Shown here: piece after piece, positions 45,106 to 53,209 of the stretch | Numbering within the stretch: position 1 is the stretch's first letter | How the letters are laid out: each line of letters begins with the position of its first letter | NCBI RefSeq assembly: GCF_900112025.1 | Contig: NZ_FOKL01000005.1 | Coordinates: 186,001 to 250,000 of the forward strand | Source of the DNA: Janthinobacterium sp. 344 | GTDB taxonomy: Bacteria; Pseudomonadota; Gammaproteobacteria; Burkholderiales; Burkholderiaceae_D | Direction: 5' to 3' | DNA: 64,000 bases | Translations under genes and position numbers: made by a program | Notes under the pieces: generated by a model | Seen by the model: only the letters and a program-made list of their open reading frames with translations | The model's database searches: none | What the model was told of the DNA's origin: nothing

Positions 45106-46413
45106 ATGAAACACAGAACTTCATGGCTGCATGCAGTCCTTCCCGCCATGCCCTTGCTGCTGGCAGCCTGCGGCGGCGCCACCGCCACGGGCAACAGCAA
45201 CACGGCCTTGCTGGCCACCGTCGCGGCCGCGCCGGCGACGCCCGCGACGGTGGAACTGGCCGGCAACGCCTTCATCACCAGCGGCGACAAGGGCGCCGTC
45301 ATCGGCGAGCAGGGCCTGGCCGGCTGGAGCAGTCCGGACGCTGTCGCCAGCACGTATTTCCGCGTGGCCGAGGCGGGGGCCGTGCAGGTGGCGCTGGACG
45401 CCAGCCTGGCCGATGGCGGCAACAGCACCATCCGCGTGACGGTCAATGGCACGCCGTTCGATGTCAAGCTGGCCGGCAAGGCCCGCAAGACCTATGCCGT
45501 CGGCACGGTGAACGTGCCGGCCGCCGGCTATGTGAAGGTCGACATGCAGGGACTGTCGCGCGTGAAGGCCACGTTTGCCGACGTTGCGGCCCTGAAGGTG
45601 ACGGCGAACGCCGCGCTCACCTATGCCAACGACCCTGCCAATTACTACTGGTCGCGGCGCGGCCCGTCCGTGCACATGGGCTACGCGGTGCCGGCCAATA
45701 CCGAGTATTTTTATAACGAGATGACGATTCCCAAAGGCCAGGACGCCATCGGCTCCTACTTCATGGCCAACGGCTTTGGTCAGGGCTACATGGGCATCCA
45801 GGTGAAATCGCCGAGCGAACGCTGGATCCTGTTTTCCGTGTGGGATGCCGACAATGGCGCGAAAACCACCCTCGTCAGCAAGGGCGCCGGCGTGGTCGAC
45901 AATGCGTTCGGCGGCGAGGGCACGGGTGGCCAGACCTATCTGTCGTATAACTGGGCGGCCGGCACGACGTACCGCTTCATCACGCGCGCGCGGCCCGACG
46001 GCAACGGCGGCAGCGACTATTCGGCCTGGTTCTTCGCGCCCGAGACGGGCAAATGGCGCTACATCGCCACCTGGAAGCGGCCGGCGATTTCCACGTATTT
46101 GACGGGCGTGCATTCCTTCCTCGAGAATTTCATCGACACCCTGGGCTATACGGAACGCCGCGTGCAGTTCGGCAACCAGTGGGCGAGGAATAGCGCCGGC
46201 ACCTGGTCGGAAGTGACGGCCGGAAGGTTCACCGGCGACGCCACGGCCACCAATGCGCAGCGCATGGATTACGCGGGCGGCGTGGAGAACGGCAAGTTCT
46301 ACCTGCATAACGGCGGTTTCTTTGCCGATGTGGGGAAAAACGGCCAGAACTTCACGCGCCCGGCCACGGGCCAGGCGCCGGCCGTCGACGTGGCGGCCTT
46401 GCCGCTGCAGTAA
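45106..46413 (+). CDS. DUF5077/DUF3472 lipoprotein
   Basis: Exported protein of 435 residues with a lipoprotein signal (MPLLLAACGG). An N-terminal DUF5077-like beta-sandwich (about 45-165) resembles carbohydrate-binding modules. A DUF3472 domain (about 170-425; NYYWSRRGPSVHMGY, GYMGIQVKSPSERWILFSVWD, YTERRVQFGNQW) follows. DUF3472 proteins often occur in polysaccharide-utilisation loci, but no activity is established. The ATG has an AGGAGA site. It sits after a terminator, so it may have its own promoter, though I see no good one in the 86-base gap. A surface glycan-binding or accessory role is inferred. Confidence 0.85.
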   Translation: MKHRTSWLHAVLPAMPLLLAACGGATATGNSNTALLATVAAAPATPATVELAGNAFITSGDKGAVIGEQGLAGWSSPDAVASTYFRVAEAGAVQVALDASLADGGNSTIRVTVNGTPFDVKLAGKARKTYAVGTVNVPAAGYVKVDMQGLSRVKATFADVAALKVTANAALTYANDPANYYWSRRGPSVHMGYAVPANTEYFYNEMTIPKGQDAIGSYFMANGFGQGYMGIQVKSPSERWILFSVWDADNGAKTTLVSKGAGVVDNAFGGEGTGGQTYLSYNWAAGTTYRFITRARPDGNGGSDYSAWFFAPETGKWRYIATWKRPAISTYLTGVHSFLENFIDTLGYTERRVQFGNQWARNSAGTWSEVTAGRFTGDATATNAQRMDYAGGVENGKFYLHNGGFFADVGKNGQNFTRPATGQAPAVDVAALPLQ

Positions 46414-46419
46414 GGCCGC

Positions 46420-47691
46420 CTACCCCGCCAGGGCGCGGTCGAGGTCGACGATGGACTGGTACAGCACCCTGGCGCCGTCAAGCAGCTGCGACGGTTCTAT
46501 CCATTCTTCCGGGCAGTGGCTGCGCCCGCCCAGGCAGGGGATGAAGACCATGCCCACGGGACCCGTCGGCGCCACGTACACGGCGTCGTGGCCGGCGCCG
46601 CTGGGCATGCGCATGCTGGCGTAGCCCAGTTTCGCTGACGCCTGCTCGATGGCGTCCATCACCAGCGGCGCGCAGTCGGTGGGCTTCGAGCGGCTCACCG
46701 TCTGCATTTCCACCGCCAGGCGCAGCTGCGCCAGGCCATCGGCCACGTCGTCCATCAGCGCTTCGGGGAAGCTGTCGAGCACTTGCGCGTTTTCGCTGCG
46801 CACTTCCATCATCATCTCCACCATGCCCGGCACGGCGTTCGATGCGTTCGGCGTGAGCGACAGGCGGCCGATGGTCGCCACCACGTAATGGGGCTTGCCC
46901 GACAGCGCGCTGGCGCGCCGGTTGGCGGCGTCGATGATGCGCGCCGCGCCCACCAGCGCATCCTTGCGGATATCCATCGGCGTCGTGCCCGCGTGGTCGG
47001 GCTGGCCCCGCACGGTGAGGGAGACGCGGCGGATGCCAACGATATTCGTCACCACGCCGATGGGCAGGCTCCGTGCCTCGAGCACGGGACCCTGTTCGAT
47101 ATGCAGCTCGACAAAGGCGGCCGTGGCGCCCGCCGCGCGCAAGGGCACGGACAGGTTTTCCGGATGGCAGCCGATGCGGCGCATGCCTTCGGCCAGGCTT
47201 TCGCCCTCGGGATTGCGCGCGCCCAGCATGTCGGGCGGCAGGGCGCCGGAAAAGGCGCGGCTGCCGATGCATGAGATGCCATAGTCGCTGGGCTCCTCGG
47301 ACAGGAAATCGATCACCTCGAACGGGTGTTCCAGGGCGACGCCCTGTTCATGCAGGGTGCGCGCCACTTCGATGCCGGCCAGCACACCGATGATGCCGTC
47401 GAAGCGCCCGCCCATCATCACCGTGTCGCAATGCGAACCGGTGACGAGCGGTGGCCGGGCAGGCGCGCCTTTGCGTGCGGGCAGGCGGCCGACCAGGTTG
47501 CCGCCGTCGTCCTGGTGCACCTGCATGCCGGCGGCGAGAAATTCCTCGCGCAGCCAGGCGCGCGCTTCGAGGAACAGGGGAGAAAACGCGCGCCGCGTCC
47601 AGGGCACGCCGGGCAAGGTCATGCGCGACAGGGTGTCCACGCGCGCCCACAGGCGCTCGGCGTTCAGAGGGGGGAAGGGGATGCTGTTCAT
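46420..47691 (-). CDS. M20-family N-carbamoyl-amino-acid hydrolase
   Basis: Zinc-dependent amidohydrolase of the hydantoinase/carbamoylase (AmaB/HyuC, beta-ureidopropionase-like) group, 423 residues. Metal ligands are visible in GSHCDTVMMGGRFDG (His, Asp), IDFLSEEPSDYG (Glu pair), FVELHIEQGP (His) and PSGAGHDA (His). The lid domain (about 215-330) has the VRGQPDHAGTTPM motif. The start at 47691 removes a spurious extension into the neighbouring gene. Expected role in this cluster: N-carbamoyl-L-glutamate to glutamate, CO2 and ammonia. By sequence alone, allantoate or another N-carbamoyl amino acid is possible. Confidence 0.9.
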   Translation of the reverse strand: MNSIPFPPLNAERLWARVDTLSRMTLPGVPWTRRAFSPLFLEARAWLREEFLAAGMQVHQDDGGNLVGRLPARKGAPARPPLVTGSHCDTVMMGGRFDGIIGVLAGIEVARTLHEQGVALEHPFEVIDFLSEEPSDYGISCIGSRAFSGALPPDMLGARNPEGESLAEGMRRIGCHPENLSVPLRAAGATAAFVELHIEQGPVLEARSLPIGVVTNIVGIRRVSLTVRGQPDHAGTTPMDIRKDALVGAARIIDAANRRASALSGKPHYVVATIGRLSLTPNASNAVPGMVEMMMEVRSENAQVLDSFPEALMDDVADGLAQLRLAVEMQTVSRSKPTDCAPLVMDAIEQASAKLGYASMRMPSGAGHDAVYVAPTGPVGMVFIPCLGGRSHCPEEWIEPSQLLDGARVLYQSIVDLDRALAG

Positions 47692-47722
47692 TGGGGGCTT
47701 TCTATCAGTGGATGCTCGGTGA

Positions 47723-49078
47723 TCAGGCGGCGCGCGGACGCAAGAAGCGTCCATCGCCGGCGCGGTTGACGATGCCCTTGCCGTCGTAGACCAGCTGGCC
47801 GCGGCACCAGGTGGCGGCCACGCGCACGGACAATTCGCGGCCCTCGAAACTGCTCCACTGCACCGCCGACAGGCTGTGCGACGGGTCGTAGCGGTGGCGC
47901 TCGGGCGCGACGATGACGATGTCGGCATCCATGCCCACGTCCAGGCCGCCCTTGCGGTCGTCCAGCAGGAAGTGGCGCGCCGGATTGCGGCACAATTGGC
48001 GCACCACCATGGCCGGGCCGATGCCGTGCTCCTCGCAGCCCGTCCAGAAGGCGGGCAGCAGGGTTTCCAGGCCGGGGCCGCCCGAGGCATTCTTGAAGAT
48101 GTTCGGGTTTTCCTTGCGCTCCAGGCCCCAGCTGACATGGTCGGACGAAACAAAGGTGCAGGCGTCGCGCGCGATGTGCGTCCACAGCAGGTCCACTTCG
48201 GCCTGCGGGCGGATGGGCGGATAGTGCTTGGTCTTCGCGCCGAAACGGCGGCTGTGCTCTTCGTGGTTCAGCATCAGGTACTGGATGCAGGTTTCGATGC
48301 TGGCCCGGTGGCCCGCCGCGCGATACATGTCGCACAGCTCGAAGCCGCGCGAGGTGGAGACGTGCACGGCGTGCGCGCGCGCGCCCGTCTCGGCGCCGAT
48401 CTCATAGATCAGCGCCGTGGCCAGGTTTTCGATCAGCGGCGTGTGGGCGCGCATGAAGGCGTCCCAGCCCGTGTCTCCCTGGTCCAGCAGGCGCGCGATA
48501 TTCTTGCGCGTCAGTTCCTGCATCTGGTTGTGCACGCCGCACACGAGACCGGAAGGCGCGATCAGGCGGAACGCTTCGTACAGCTGGTCTTCCTCGACGC
48601 GGGGAAAGCGTCCCGGCGTCGCTTCGAAGGTGGAAAACTTGAAGGCGCAGACGCCGCCCTCGATCAGGCCGGCCGCCGCCTGCAGGCCGTATTTGTCGTT
48701 CAGGGTGCCGAACAGGCCCACGTCCACGTGGCAGTCGCGCTCCACCTCGGCGATTTTCGCGTCGAGCTGGGGCCGTGAAGCGACCGGCTCCGGGTCGTCG
48801 TACGGCATGTCGATCATCACCGTGATGCCGCCCGCCGCGGCCGCGCGCGAGGCGTGGCCCAGCCCCTCCTGGCCAGCCTGGCTGCCCGCATGCACCTGGC
48901 CGTCGACGGCGCCGGGCATGATCCAGCGCCCGGCCGCCTCGACGCGGTCGCGCGCTTGCGGCGCGCGGCCCGTGCCCCTGGCAACGATCTTGCCGTCGCG
49001 CGCGGCCAGCCAGCCGTTTTCCACCACCTTGTCCGCTTCGACGATATTGCCGGACACTACCAGATCGAATTCGCTCAT
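47723..49078 (-). CDS. Allantoinase/dihydropyrimidinase-like cyclic amidohydrolase with altered metal site
   Basis: Cytosolic amidohydrolase of 451 residues, probably opening a hydantoin ring. The start MSEFDLVVSG at 49078 fits the family. Compared with E. coli allantoinase, the bridging Lys147 (AFKFST), His183 (GVHNQ), His239 (AVHVSTSRG) and Asp313 (SSDHVSW) are present. The normal H-x-H is Q61-V-H63 (VDGQVHAG), so the first metal ligand is replaced. It may use one metal or an adjusted site. It lies 31 bases before the carbamoylase gene. In the inferred pathway it would hydrolyse hydantoin-5-propionate. True allantoinase activity is doubtful. Confidence 0.85.
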   Translation of the reverse strand: MSEFDLVVSGNIVEADKVVENGWLAARDGKIVARGTGRAPQARDRVEAAGRWIMPGAVDGQVHAGSQAGQEGLGHASRAAAAGGITVMIDMPYDDPEPVASRPQLDAKIAEVERDCHVDVGLFGTLNDKYGLQAAAGLIEGGVCAFKFSTFEATPGRFPRVEEDQLYEAFRLIAPSGLVCGVHNQMQELTRKNIARLLDQGDTGWDAFMRAHTPLIENLATALIYEIGAETGARAHAVHVSTSRGFELCDMYRAAGHRASIETCIQYLMLNHEEHSRRFGAKTKHYPPIRPQAEVDLLWTHIARDACTFVSSDHVSWGLERKENPNIFKNASGGPGLETLLPAFWTGCEEHGIGPAMVVRQLCRNPARHFLLDDRKGGLDVGMDADIVIVAPERHRYDPSHSLSAVQWSSFEGRELSVRVAATWCRGQLVYDGKGIVNRAGDGRFLRPRAA

Positions 49079-49163
49079 CGTTGCACCGTTCTCCATAATT
49101 GACGATGGATGAAAGTGTAGGACGGTCAAGCCAAAATGCCTTATGCTTAAATATGCGATCCAA

Positions 49164-49181
49164 TTAACATCATGTTATATG
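49164..49181. promoter_or_regulatory. Operator-like palindrome between divergent genes
   Basis: TAACAT-C-ATGTTA is a perfect 6-1-6 inverted repeat, placed 17 bases before the LysR start codon. The 18-base stretch TTAACATCATGTTATATG recurs with two changes at 50189. The probable binder is the adjacent LysR-type protein. Confidence 0.6.
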
Positions 49182-49197
49182 CAAGGACCCTCCAGCC

Positions 49198-50082
49198 GTG
49201 AAACTCAATCTGCGTCAAATCGAAGTCTTCCGCGCCATCATGCTGAGCGGTTCCATCAGCGGCGCCTCCAAGCTGCTGTACGTGTCGCAGCCGGCCGTCA
49301 GCCGCCTGATTTCCTATACGGAGCAGCGCCTGGGCCTGTTGCTGTTCCAGCGCATCAAGGGGCGCCTGTATCCCACGCCCGAGGCGCGCCGCCTGTTCGA
49401 GGAAGTGGGCGCCGTCTACCAGAGCGTGCAAAGGGTCAACGAGGTGGCGGAAAACCTGGCGGAAAACCGCATCGGCCAGCTGCGCATCGCCAGCAGCCCG
49501 AACCTGGGACAGTCGCTGATGCCGCGCGCCGTGGCCATCTTTTGCGCGCGCTATCCCGAGGTGCGCATCGTGCTGCACACGCTGATTCCCAGCGTGATGC
49601 TGCAAAGCCTGCTCACGCACGAAGTGGAGCTGGGCGTCACCTACATGCCCGTCACGCACCCCAGCCTGGCCGTGCGGCCCCTGTACAAGAACCGCATCAT
49701 GGCCGTCGTGCCGCTCGATCACCGGCTGGCGGGACGCGCCGAGATCACCACGGACGATCTGGCGGGCGACCGCTTCGTCGGCTACAGCAGCGACATCCCG
49801 TTCGGCCAGCTGGTGCAGCAGATGTTCGGCAACGAGGAACAGCGCCCGCAGCCGCGCATCGAGGTGCAGCAGGCGCACGTGGCCTGTGCCATGGTGCAGG
49901 CGGGCGTGGGCGTGGCCCTGGTCGACGAGATCACCATCAGCGGGCCGATCTGGTCGAAGGTGGTGGCCATTCCCGTCGTCCCCGTGGCCAGCGCGCCCGT
50001 GAACGTGTACCACATCGAGCTGGAACCGCTGTCGCGGCTGGCGCAGGAATTCATCGCCATCCTGGAATCGTTGCGCCAGTAG
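49198..50082 (+). CDS. LysR-family transcriptional regulator
   Basis: Regulator of 294 residues. The N-terminal winged helix (LRQIEVFRAIMLSGSISGAS, VSQPAVSRLISYTEQRLG) is followed by an effector-binding domain (about 90-294; LRIASSPNLGQSL, MVQAGVGVALVDE). It resembles LysR proteins that control nopaline/octopine or diaminopimelate-type genes in having ISGAS-KLLYVSQP. It sits between the leftward hydantoinase-carbamoylase pair and the rightward DUF917-urocanase set. The matching palindromes before both arms make it the likely controller of all six genes. An inducer such as a thiourocanate or thiohydantoin is guesswork. Confidence 0.92.
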   Translation: MKLNLRQIEVFRAIMLSGSISGASKLLYVSQPAVSRLISYTEQRLGLLLFQRIKGRLYPTPEARRLFEEVGAVYQSVQRVNEVAENLAENRIGQLRIASSPNLGQSLMPRAVAIFCARYPEVRIVLHTLIPSVMLQSLLTHEVELGVTYMPVTHPSLAVRPLYKNRIMAVVPLDHRLAGRAEITTDDLAGDRFVGYSSDIPFGQLVQQMFGNEEQRPQPRIEVQQAHVACAMVQAGVGVALVDEITISGPIWSKVVAIPVVPVASAPVNVYHIELEPLSRLAQEFIAILESLRQ

Positions 50083-50188
50083 CCGTCAACCCCGTCAATC
50101 CCGGCAGCAAGGGCCGCACCAGCGCGGTGCGGCGGGCGCACCGTCATCTTGCCCGGCAGAGCGGGATGGCCTGCACCATGAACTGGCA

Positions 50189-50206
50189 TTAACACAATGT
50201 TATATG
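50189..50206. promoter_or_regulatory. Second copy of the operator-like sequence
   Basis: TTAACACAATGTTATATG matches the site before the LysR gene at 16 of 18 positions. It lies 19 bases upstream of the probable -35 of the DUF917 operon, a common place for a LysR activation site. Confidence 0.6.
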
Positions 50207-50224
50207 GTCATCACAAAATGTAAC

Positions 50225-50253
50225 GCGACATTATCATTAATCCTACCTAATAT
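50225..50253 (+). promoter_or_regulatory. Promoter of the DUF917-urocanase operon
   Basis: TAATAT (50248-50253) stands 17 bases after a weak -35 (GCGACA, 50225-50230). A good -10 with a poor -35 fits activator dependence. The leader to the start codon is about 85 bases. Confidence 0.5.
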
Positions 50254-50341
50254 TTGATCCATCGCGACAGGCATGGGGCAGTCACAGCGTGGCCGCCCCA
50301 TGCCATGCGCCGATGCAGATCAATCATGGAGGAGAAAAATA

Positions 50342-51436
50342 ATGGGACGTATCTTGACACTCAGGGATGTGGAAGCGGCCGTGAAAGGCGGTTCCGTCTT
50401 TGCCTGCGGCGGAGGCGGCTGGGCTGAACATGGCCGCGAGCTGGGCACCCTGGCCGTGACCATCGGCCGGCCGGAACTGGTCGACATGGCCGAAGTGCCG
50501 GACGAGGCCTGGATTGCCACGGCGGCCGCCATCGGCGCGCCCGGCGGCTTGACCGACTGGGAAATGCTGGGCATGGACTACGTCAAGGCCGTGCAGCTGA
50601 CGCAGGAGGCGCTGGGACAGAAAATCCACGGCCTGATCATCGGCCAGAACGGCATGTCCAGCACCCTGAACGGCTGGCTGCCAGCGGCCGTGCTGGGGAC
50701 GAAGGTGATCGACGCCGTGGGCGATTTGCGCGCCCATCCGACGGGCGACATGGGCTCGCTGGGCCTGGCCAACAGCCCGCTGCCCATGATACAGAGCGCG
50801 GCCGGCGGCAAGCGCGCCAACCACGCCTACATCGAACTGGTGGTGCGCGGCGCCACGGCCAAGGTCTCGCCCATCCTGCGCAAGGCGTCGGACATGTCGG
50901 GCGGCTTCATCGCCAGCTGCCGCAATCCCGTGCCCGCGGCCTATGTGCGCCGGCATGCGGCGCTGGGTGGCATCAGCATGGCGCTGGCCCTGGGCGAAAC
51001 CATCCTGGCCGCCGAAAGCCGGGGCGGCACGGCCGTCGTCGATGCCATCTGCAAGCAGACGGGCGGCAGCATCATCGGCAGCGGCAAGGTGGCGCGCAAC
51101 ACCTTGCGCTACACGGACGAAGCGTTCGACATCGGCGTGATCGAGGTGGGCGAGGGGGCAAGCAAGCGCCTGATCCACGTGATGAACGAGCACATGGCCG
51201 TTGACGACGCGCACGGCGCGCGCATCGCCAGCTACCCTGACGTGATCACCACGCTGGACATGCAGGGCAATCCCGTCAGCGCGGGGCAGGTCAGGGAGGG
51301 CATGGAAGTGCTGATCTTCCACATCCATAAAAGCGCCATCCCGCTGTCGTCCAGCGTCAGCGACCCGGCCGTGTATCCGCCCGTGGAAAAAGCCCTGGGC
51401 ATCAATCTGACCGACTATGCGCTGGAGGGGAAATAA
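50342..51436 (+). CDS. DUF917 / thiohydantoin desulfurase family protein
   Basis: Protein of 364 residues in the COG3535/DUF917 family, now named after S-methyl thiohydantoin desulfurase. The N-terminal part shows LTLRDVEAAVKGGSVFACGGGG and the middle QNGMSSTLNGWLPAAVLG. The ATG at 50342 follows a strong GGAGGAGAA site. Its stop overlaps the next start (TAATG). With a urocanase paralogue downstream and a hydantoinase-carbamoylase pair upstream, it fits the step that replaces the ring sulfur with oxygen. Older annotations of this family are non-committal, so the reaction is inferred. Confidence 0.85.
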   Translation: MGRILTLRDVEAAVKGGSVFACGGGGWAEHGRELGTLAVTIGRPELVDMAEVPDEAWIATAAAIGAPGGLTDWEMLGMDYVKAVQLTQEALGQKIHGLIIGQNGMSSTLNGWLPAAVLGTKVIDAVGDLRAHPTGDMGSLGLANSPLPMIQSAAGGKRANHAYIELVVRGATAKVSPILRKASDMSGGFIASCRNPVPAAYVRRHAALGGISMALALGETILAAESRGGTAVVDAICKQTGGSIIGSGKVARNTLRYTDEAFDIGVIEVGEGASKRLIHVMNEHMAVDDAHGARIASYPDVITTLDMQGNPVSAGQVREGMEVLIFHIHKSAIPLSSSVSDPAVYPPVEKALGINLTDYALEGK

Positions 51437-53109
51437 TGACGCCGACGATTTTTAGCGTGCAGACGGGGACGGAACTGCGCTGCAAGGGCTGGCGCCAGGA
51501 AGCGCTGCTGCGCCTGCTGGAAAACGTGCTGGCGGTGGGCGAGGCGCCGCAGGACCTGGTGGTCTACGCGGCGCTGGGCAAGGCTGCGCGCGACTGGCCC
51601 GCCTACCGCGCCATCGTCGATGCGCTGCTGTTCCTGGAAGAAGACCAGACCCTGGTCATCCAGTCGGGCAAGCCGATCGGCGTGCTGCGCACGCACAGCC
51701 AGGCGCCCATCGTCATCATGGCCAACTGTAACCTGGTGGGGCAATGGGCCAAGGCCGAGCATTTCTATGCGCTGGAAAAGCAGGGCTTGATTTGCTGGGG
51801 CGGGCTGACGGCGGGCGACTGGCAGTACATCGGCTCGCAGGGCGTGATCCAGGGCACCTACGAGATATTCTGCCGCATCGCCGAACGCCATTTCGACAAC
51901 GACCTGCGCGGCCGCTTCATCCTGACGGCGGGCCTGGGCGGCATGGGCGGGGCGCAGCCGCTGGCAGGGCGCATGGCCAACGCCGCCATCCTGACGGTGG
52001 AAGTCAATGAAGAGAGCATCCAGAAGCGCCTGAAGAACGGTTTCCTGGAATTGCGCGCCGACTCGCTCGACCACGCGCTGGCGCTGATCGCCGATGCCGT
52101 GGCGCGCAGGCAGCCGCTGTCCGTGGGCTTGCTGGGCAACGCGGCCGACGTGTATCCCGAGATCCTGGCGCGCGGCATCGTGCCCGACATCGTCACCGAC
52201 CAGACCTCGGCGCACGACCTGGTATATGGCTACGTGCCATCGGGCCACACGCCGCAGCAAGCCATCGCGCGCCGCGACAGCGACATCGAAGGCCTGATGC
52301 GGGACAGCCGCGCCTCCATCGTGCGCCATGTGCAGGCGATGCTGGGCTTCCAGGAGCAAGGCGCCATCGTCTTCGACAACGGCAACCTGATACGCACGCA
52401 TGCGAAGCAGGGCGGGGTGGAGCGCGCCTTCGATATTCCCGTCTTCACGGAAGCGTTCCTGCGGCCCCTGTTCGCGCGCGCCATCGGCCCGTTCCGCTGG
52501 GTGGCGCTGTCGAACGACCCCGAGGATATCCGCAAGATCGACGATTTCCTGCTCCGGCGCTTCGCCGACAACTGGATCGTCTCGAACTGGGTGCGCCTGG
52601 CGCGCGAATATGTGCCATTCGAAGGGCTGCCGGCCCGCATCGCGTGGCTGGGCCACGGCGAGCGCACGGAGCTGGCGCTGGAAGTGAACCGCATGGTGCG
52701 CAAGGGCGAACTGCGCGCTCCCGTGGCCTTTACGCGCGACCACCTGGACGCGGGCGCCATGGCGCATCCGAACATCATGACGGAAAACATGCGCGACGGC
52801 TCCGACGCGATCGCCGACTGGCCGCTGCTCAACGCCATGATCAACTGCGCGTCGAGCGCCGACCTGGTGGCGATCCACTCGGGCGGCGGTGGCTACAGCG
52901 GCTACATGACCAGCGCGGGCGTGACGGTGGTGGCCGACGGCAGCGAGGCGGCGGCACAGCGCCTGCAACTGTCGCTGACCAATGACACCAGCAGCGGCGT
53001 GTTGCGCTACGCGGACGCCGGCTATGCCGAGGCGCTCGACGAAGTGGCCGTGAAGGGCATCGCCCGCATCGATACGCAGGAGGCCCGCTTCCGGCAATCA
53101 TCACGCTGA
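51436..53109 (+). CDS. Urocanase-family hydratase, probable (S-methyl)thiourocanate hydratase
   Basis: NAD+-dependent hydratase of the HutU fold, 557 residues. Family motifs are VIQSGKPIGVLRTHSQAP, GSQGVIQGTYEIF, LTAGLGGMGGAQPLAGRM, VTDQTSAHD and GSDAIADWPLLNAM. Where urocanases read RICW, with the catalytic cysteine (Cys410 in Pseudomonas putida), this protein reads RIAW (Ala403). YGQMTAGSW is WGGLTAGDW, and HHGGGVGMG is IHSGGGGYSG. The substrate pocket therefore differs. No hutH, hutI or hutG is nearby. The neighbours instead match thiohydantoin breakdown. It is translationally coupled to the DUF917 gene. Confidence 0.88.
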   Translation: MTPTIFSVQTGTELRCKGWRQEALLRLLENVLAVGEAPQDLVVYAALGKAARDWPAYRAIVDALLFLEEDQTLVIQSGKPIGVLRTHSQAPIVIMANCNLVGQWAKAEHFYALEKQGLICWGGLTAGDWQYIGSQGVIQGTYEIFCRIAERHFDNDLRGRFILTAGLGGMGGAQPLAGRMANAAILTVEVNEESIQKRLKNGFLELRADSLDHALALIADAVARRQPLSVGLLGNAADVYPEILARGIVPDIVTDQTSAHDLVYGYVPSGHTPQQAIARRDSDIEGLMRDSRASIVRHVQAMLGFQEQGAIVFDNGNLIRTHAKQGGVERAFDIPVFTEAFLRPLFARAIGPFRWVALSNDPEDIRKIDDFLLRRFADNWIVSNWVRLAREYVPFEGLPARIAWLGHGERTELALEVNRMVRKGELRAPVAFTRDHLDAGAMAHPNIMTENMRDGSDAIADWPLLNAMINCASSADLVAIHSGGGGYSGYMTSAGVTVVADGSEAAAQRLQLSLTNDTSSGVLRYADAGYAEALDEVAVKGIARIDTQEARFRQSSR

Positions 53110-53209
53110 TCATCGGGGATCGCTAGCAATAACAACTACAAAGCCAGCCGGGGGGATACCTCCGGCGGCACATAACGGCACTGGCCAGATGGCTGACAGG
53201 GAGATGGAA

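Noticed and set aside
41615..45124. Open frame of about 1170 codons on the minus strand across the second receptor and GH109 genes
   Set aside because: It spans two well-supported genes and a terminator in the opposite direction and shows no family motif; a codon-bias artefact.
51436..53109. Ordinary histidine-utilisation urocanase (hutU)
   Set aside because: The catalytic cysteine is replaced, no other hut gene is present, and the neighbours are thiohydantoin and hydantoin enzymes.
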